A stretch of DNA of 64,000 nucleotides. It comes from Halichondria panicea. Taxonomy: Eukaryota; Porifera; Demospongiae; Suberitida; Halichondriidae. The stretch covers positions 6,358,058 through 6,422,057 of the forward strand of contig NC_087387.1 in the NCBI RefSeq assembly GCF_963675165.1, in the 5' to 3' direction. Made by a program: the position numbers and the translations under genes. The notes under the pieces were generated by a model. The model ran no database searches. It was not told where the DNA came from and saw nothing but the letters and a program-made list of their open reading frames with translations. The stretch's first letter is position 1. The number at the start of each line of letters is the position of its first letter. Below are positions 59,473 through 64,000 of this stretch, in pieces.

Positions 59473-62400
59473 ATGTTTTTTAAACTTACTATTAGTATCT
59501 GCCTGTGTGCGACCAGCATCTACTACCATGTCTCCAACCACCAGGAACACATGCCGATCTCTTTACCAGGTAGTCACAGCCTATTCAAGATCACCAATCC
59601 TGCTTTCACACTAGTTGGCTTAAGAACTAGTCGTGCTAGATCTAACACCTCTCTGCCAAGATTTCACCGCCGATCGTCGTCACTGCAATTGCTGTATGCG
59701 ACTCTACTACTGTCAGGGGGAGACATAGAACCTAACCCAGGTCCCCCCAGGCGTTGGAAGTACCCATGTGGAGTTTGTTTAAATCCTGTTAAGGCAAATC
59801 AAAAGGGCATCCAATGCGACAACTGTACCAGCTGGTTGCACACTAGATGCATAGGAATCTCGAACAACACATATGCAGAACTACAACAATCAGATGACCC
59901 CTGGTGTTGTCCCAGGTGCCTCAGTGAAGCATTGCCCTTTCAGGACACATCCACCTCAGACTCTATCTTCAACTCCTCGCATCAGCAAAATCCTAACTCG
60001 GATACTCCTGACACGCAGGCTATCCCTCCCCCTCACACAGAATATCTCACTGTCCTGCATGCAAACTGCAGAAGCCTTCTCCCCAAGCTTGACCACCTCA
60101 AAGCACTTATCTCAGTTAACACCCCCCACATCATATCCATCTGCGAAACCTGGCTAGATGACACAATATCCAATGAAGAGATGGACATTGCCAGCTACAC
60201 TCTATGTCGCAGGGACAGAGACAGGCATGGAGGTGGTGTTGCAATCTATACCCACGAATCAGTCATGAATACAGTTCACCTAAACCATCCCAGAATTGAA
60301 TTACTGCTAGTTGACCTCAAGTTGAGAGGAAAGACCATCACCTTTGGAATATACTACAGACCTCCATCATCAGACTCGTCAAACCTTGATGAACTTGAAT
60401 CCTCACTGGAAGAACTATCAGCACCAAAACTAAGTAACCTTATACTCACTGGTGACTTCAACATTGATCTGATAAGCAACCCAAACCACTCACAACTCTG
60501 CTCAATTCAGATCAAGTTCGGCCTCAAGCAGGTAGTCACTTCTCCCACAAGGGAGTCTACTACCTCAACCACACTCATAGACCATATCTACGTGTCTGAA
60601 CAACTACCCGATATCTCATGCTTTGTTCAACCTCCTGTGCCGGGCTCGGACCACAACACTGTCCTGCTAAGAATAAATAAAATGACCACTCACTCCAGCA
60701 AAAATCGCCAACGCAAGATTTGGCTATACAAAAAAGCGAACTTTGATGAAGCTAAGGCCATTCTTCAATGTCTCTCTACTGAGTCCTTCCCCTCGGATGA
60801 TGTTAACACTCTCTGGACACAATGGCTAGATTTTTTTACACTCACTATGTCTAAAACAATCCCATCCAAAACCATCAAACACAGGCATCGTCTACCTTAT
60901 CTTACAAACAACCTCATGAATGCTGTTAAAAGAAAACTCAAACTCTTCAAACAAGCTAAGCTACTCAAATCAGAGCTAGCATGGTCCAAGTACACCAGTG
61001 CTCGGAACAAAACGTTGGCTGCCCTGAGATCTGCAAAATCCAAATTCTTTAAGTGCCTAGCAGGAAAACTGAATTCCCCTAGAGATTTCTGGTCAGCATA
61101 CAACAAACTCTCTCCGTCAAAAAACAGGACACCAGCTGAACTGAAAAACAATAATTCTACAGCAACAACCTCGCTCGAAAAAGCTGACATGCTGAACAGT
61201 GCATTTGCCTCATTCTTTACCTCACCAACTGCATCCTGCAGTACTCCTGAGGAAATGTCAACACCTAACTGCTCACTCAGTGACATTGAGTGCACCCAAG
61301 AGGAAGTCCACCATCTCTTATCTTCTTGCAAACCAAACACTGCCTCCGGTCCGGATGGCATTTCTAGCCAGATGATCCGAGGGACTGCTACTGCTATTTC
61401 CCCAACAATCACCAAGATATTCAATAGATCGCTCAAGCAAAGCAGAGTCCCTGACCTGTGGAAAGTCTCCAATGTTACTCCTATTCCGAAGGATGGGGAT
61501 CCAACTTCTCCTAGCAACTACCGACCGATATCTCTCCTATCATTAATCTCAAAAGCTCTGGAAAGGATTGTACACAAGAGAATCTCAAAGTTCTTATACT
61601 CAAACAAGCTCCTGTCAAACTGCCAGTTTGGCTTCAGACCAAAATCTTCAACTCAAGAAGCCCTCCTATCTGTCACTAACGACTGGCACAAACTTCTAGA
61701 AAATGATCACCAAGTGGCAACTGTGTTCTTTGACGTCAAGAAAGCATTTGACTCAGTACCCCACCCACAGATCATATCCTCTCTCCAAGTCGTAGGCATT
61801 TGTGGCAACCTACTGCATTGGATAAAAGACTATCTTACCAACAGAGAGCAAAGGGTAGTCCTGGAGGGAACTATGTCAGACCCTGTTGCAGTGACCTCAG
61901 GTGTCCCACAAGGGTCAATCTTAGGACCGCTATTATTCAACATTTTCATGAACTCAATTGCTAACATCAACCTGTCCACCAATGCCAAACTCATTCTATA
62001 CGCAGACGATATCCTTCTCTACAAGCCCATAAACTCGACAATTGAAACTCAGGACCTACAGGGAGACGTCAATGAAATAAACTCCTGGATGCAATCTCAC
62101 GGCCTCACAGCAAACCACTCCAAGACCAAACTGCTTACAATAACTCGCTCTACACGCACTATCCCAATGAATATAGATATAAACAACCATCGGATCTCCC
62201 CATGTGATACTGTAAAGTACCTTGGTGTTACTATCAATAATGATCTAAAATGGGCATGTCACATACACAACACCTGCAAGAAGGCCAAACAACATCTTGG
62301 CTTCATCCATCGCAAGTTCCATAAATCACCACCTCAGATCAGGAACCAGATCTACCGCACGGCTGTTCTGCCTAAGTTAGACTATTGCGGTGCAGTCTGG

Positions 62401-62793
62401 GACCCTCATCACCACACAGATATAAAAAAACTGGAAAGCGTCCAAAAATTTGCAGGGAAAATTGTAACGAAGCAGTGGAGGGCAGAATACCCTGACCTGC
62501 TTGCCTCCTTAAACTGGAAACCTCTGTCATCTCGAAGGAAAAACCAAAAACTGAAAGTCTGCTTTAATATACTTAATAATTTATCTATAATATCTCCCAA
62601 TGTTTTCACCCTCCATCCTCGCCCTTCCCCCCGTCACCCTCATAATCAAATTATTTTTAAACCATATGTTAAAACCCTAGCCCATAGACATTCCTTTTTT
62701 GTAAGCGTAATCCCCATTTGGAATTCCCTTCCCCTAAATGTTATCAGTAGCCCTAGCCCATCTGCTTTTAAATTATCCCTGTCAAAATTATAG
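59473..62793 (+). CDS. LINE polyprotein: 2A-like motif, PHD finger, AP endonuclease, reverse transcriptase
   Basis: An intact 1106-codon frame. Residues 1-20 are hydrophobic and signal-like. DIEPNPGP at residues 84-91 fits the 2A consensus DxExNPGP, at which translating ribosomes can release the upstream peptide. A PHD finger (C99 to about C149, Cys4-His-Cys3 pattern with WLHTRC) follows. The endonuclease shows HANCRSL, CETWLDD, RHGGGVA, TGDFNIDL and SDHNT. The reverse transcriptase shows FDVKKAFDSVPH, SGVPQGSILGPLL and YADD (843-846). It is a CR1/jockey-type non-LTR retrotransposon replicating by target-primed reverse transcription. A 3' UTR and poly(A) (62943-62964) follow. An almost identical truncated copy nearby suggests recent activity. 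Confidence 0.95.
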   Translation: MFFKLTISICLCATSIYYHVSNHQEHMPISLPGSHSLFKITNPAFTLVGLRTSRARSNTSLPRFHRRSSSLQLLYATLLLSGGDIEPNPGPPRRWKYPCGVCLNPVKANQKGIQCDNCTSWLHTRCIGISNNTYAELQQSDDPWCCPRCLSEALPFQDTSTSDSIFNSSHQQNPNSDTPDTQAIPPPHTEYLTVLHANCRSLLPKLDHLKALISVNTPHIISICETWLDDTISNEEMDIASYTLCRRDRDRHGGGVAIYTHESVMNTVHLNHPRIELLLVDLKLRGKTITFGIYYRPPSSDSSNLDELESSLEELSAPKLSNLILTGDFNIDLISNPNHSQLCSIQIKFGLKQVVTSPTRESTTSTTLIDHIYVSEQLPDISCFVQPPVPGSDHNTVLLRINKMTTHSSKNRQRKIWLYKKANFDEAKAILQCLSTESFPSDDVNTLWTQWLDFFTLTMSKTIPSKTIKHRHRLPYLTNNLMNAVKRKLKLFKQAKLLKSELAWSKYTSARNKTLAALRSAKSKFFKCLAGKLNSPRDFWSAYNKLSPSKNRTPAELKNNNSTATTSLEKADMLNSAFASFFTSPTASCSTPEEMSTPNCSLSDIECTQEEVHHLLSSCKPNTASGPDGISSQMIRGTATAISPTITKIFNRSLKQSRVPDLWKVSNVTPIPKDGDPTSPSNYRPISLLSLISKALERIVHKRISKFLYSNKLLSNCQFGFRPKSSTQEALLSVTNDWHKLLENDHQVATVFFDVKKAFDSVPHPQIISSLQVVGICGNLLHWIKDYLTNREQRVVLEGTMSDPVAVTSGVPQGSILGPLLFNIFMNSIANINLSTNAKLILYADDILLYKPINSTIETQDLQGDVNEINSWMQSHGLTANHSKTKLLTITRSTRTIPMNIDINNHRISPCDTVKYLGVTINNDLKWACHIHNTCKKAKQHLGFIHRKFHKSPPQIRNQIYRTAVLPKLDYCGAVWDPHHHTDIKKLESVQKFAGKIVTKQWRAEYPDLLASLNWKPLSSRRKNQKLKVCFNILNNLSIISPNVFTLHPRPSPRHPHNQIIFKPYVKTLAHRHSFFVSVIPIWNSLPLNVISSPSPSAFKLSLSKL

Positions 62794-62965
62794 CAATAAG
62801 TTAAAATTTTTTCCTTTTTTCTTTTTTTCACTTAAGTACACCTGCACCTGCACCTTTACTTTTTGGTTATGGACTGACTTCATTATTAGCTTCATTTAGC
62901 TACCTTGTCATATCCTGTATGCTTCCTCTGCATCAAACATTATAAAAAAAAAAAAAAAAAAAAAG

Positions 62966-63150
62966 GGGAGGTCCTTTTATAGTGCTGCGGTCACGTGGTA
63001 TAAGTCAGATATGCCACACCTACTCGGAGGATATGCACCCTATATATCCTCCGCTACCGTGGTTACATACCCCTCGGCTCCGCCTCGGAGTAACCACGGT
63101 AGCGGAGGATATATGGGTGCATATCCTCCTCTTAGGTGTGGTATATCCTA
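62966..63150. repeat. Palindromic element next to the LINE tail
   Basis: CACCTACTCGGAGGATATGC and GCATATCCTCCTCTTAGGTG are the arm ends; GGTTAC-rich inner arms (CGCTACCGTGGTTAC and GTAACCACGGTAGCG) also pair. Related to 58255-58372. Confidence 0.7.
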
Positions 63151-64000
63151 TACTTATTCTCGAGACAAGAACCGCAAAGTAGTCATTAGATTCGAGGTAA
63201 GGTCATTTTTAAGCCGCGGCTATTTCCTGAGATGCAGCCACCTCGCTATTCCGGACTGTAGTCTGAATCCATGCACTGAAACACCTAGAACGGCTGAGCT
63301 GTTTTGATGGCGGATAGAATGAGCTCCAGCAGACACATTCATTCTACTTATGTGGCCACAAACCTATCCATTTAAACATGTAACATTCTGCCAGTCAGTA
63401 ACAATGGAATTGTCCAATAATTATGTTCAATTTGAAAACTCTCAGTAGAAACATACACCGTGACATAGTTGGATTCGAACAGAGGAAACGCTTCAACAAA
63501 ATAGTTATTTGTATACTGCTCAATTGGAGGGATTATCATCATGAATGGGTCTCCTACGCCATCAATCTGACCACCATACGCATACTGTGCGACCAGTGCT
63601 GGAGAAGTAGATTCAATGCTACAGAAACTGTTAATAGGAATTTCAAATTCTCCTCCAGTCTCCTGGAACTCACTGACTGATACCACAGTGTCACAGTTCA
63701 CAGCTACACTTACTGCTCGGACACTAAGAACACGAATACGTTCACCAGAAGATCTACCCTCGAGAGATGCCACGAGGAATTTTGAGCCCCATGTCACAGT
63801 TGGAGGCACTTGTTCAACCAGGTGGTCACAACTGCCTATACCGTTCGGAACCTGAGCACAACCAGATCCACTAAACACAGACAAAGGTTTAAAGCTAGTT
63901 GTTTTTGTTCCTCTGAGACCATCAGTATCACTTGCTATCAGATATGTTTCCATACTATTGAGTGTTATTGTTGAGGAATGGAATTTGACAACAGTTCCAT

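Larger units (their letters stand above)
58857..62964 (+). mobile_element. Full-length CR1/jockey-like LINE (5' end approximate)
   Basis: It extends from about the (GACT)n region through the ORF to the A21 tail at 62943-62964. The 5' boundary is not certain and no target duplication could be found, which is common in this group. Confidence 0.75.
56220..63258. mobile_element. Pogo-like element carrying a nest of insertions
   Basis: Left end CAGTAGACTCTCGCTATTCC after TA (56218-56219); right end GGAATAGCGAGG-type sequence ending GGACTG before TA (63259-63260). Its own segments (56220-56239, 57357-57508, about 58390-58437, about 63150-63258) align in order with the reverse complement of the element at 21260-22112. 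The rest is inserted material. Confidence 0.8.
56058..64000 (-). pseudogene. IgGFc-binding/EGF-domain surface or secreted protein gene, disrupted
   Basis: The minus strand enters from beyond the window and reads GSCDHLVEQVPPTVTWGSKF, then PALVAQYAYGGQIDGVGDPF and MMIIPPIEQYTNNY, signatures of the IgGFc-binding N-terminal domain of FCGBP-like proteins. The same domain continues as DWQNVTCLNG, VCGHIS, SAVLGVSVHGFRL (63262-63420), then, across the transposon nest, NSYGYPGGMRLSPIQC and an EGF module (CDCGQNSICLNNMGQFNCSC, 56058-56213). Lesions: a one-base frame change near 63420-63430, a TAG in place of a residue near 63345, and a 7-kb insertion within the exon. The last visible exon ends with AAG|GTAAGT. 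The family binds mucus or ligands outside the cell. The 5' end is outside the window. Confidence 0.85.

Overview
The window is animal DNA. Genes are split by short GT-AG introns, the sequence is AT-rich, and it is full of CA/TG microsatellites, minisatellites, terminal-inverted-repeat (TIR) elements and non-LTR retrotransposons. Three things point to a marine sponge such as Amphimedon: a NACHT-LRR receptor with a sponge-style DEATH domain, a kinase that fuses a TKL-like catalytic domain to kelch repeats, and an IgGFc-binding/EGF surface protein. The species is an inference; no database could be searched.

Layout. Most of the window is a tandem segmental duplication. Its unit is a head-to-head pair: a kinase/coiled-coil/kelch gene on the minus strand and a USP6NL (RN-tre)-like TBC Rab-GAP gene on the plus strand. 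Unit A starts inside its kinase at the left edge (1-1901), and its TBC copy runs from 3325 to 34810. Unit B has its kinase-kelch at 35024-37638 and TBC at 38666-44473. Unit C has them at 44687-47324 and 48702-55257. A fourth, truncated kelch piece (55526-56053) ends the array. The two complete kinase-kelch genes are open throughout, with conserved splice sites. All three TBC copies are broken, each by different lesions.

TBC copy A is split by about 28.8 kb of other DNA (3658-32460). This holds a MITE, Mutator-like TIR elements with 9-11 bp target duplications, a dead LINE, a 37-bp minisatellite, a large NLR gene (13020-20134), nested pogo-like elements, fragments of surface-protein genes, and a 3-kb element with very long inverted repeats. 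The NLR has a NACHT ATPase, near-identical 582/591-bp leucine-rich modules, and 3' exons that splice in phase to an acidic linker and a C-terminal DEATH domain. That domain order is unusual.

From 56,000 to the right edge lies a minus-strand IgGFc-binding/EGF gene. Its exon was hit at a TA by a pogo-like element, which then collected two oppositely oriented copies of one CR1/jockey-like LINE and other palindromic elements. One LINE copy has an intact 1106-codon ORF with a 2A-like motif, a PHD finger, an AP endonuclease and a reverse transcriptase.

Functional reading (inference): the NLR, the kelch kinases and the IgGFc/EGF gene suit an expanded recognition and signalling repertoire. The TBC partners look like passengers of the duplication that are decaying.
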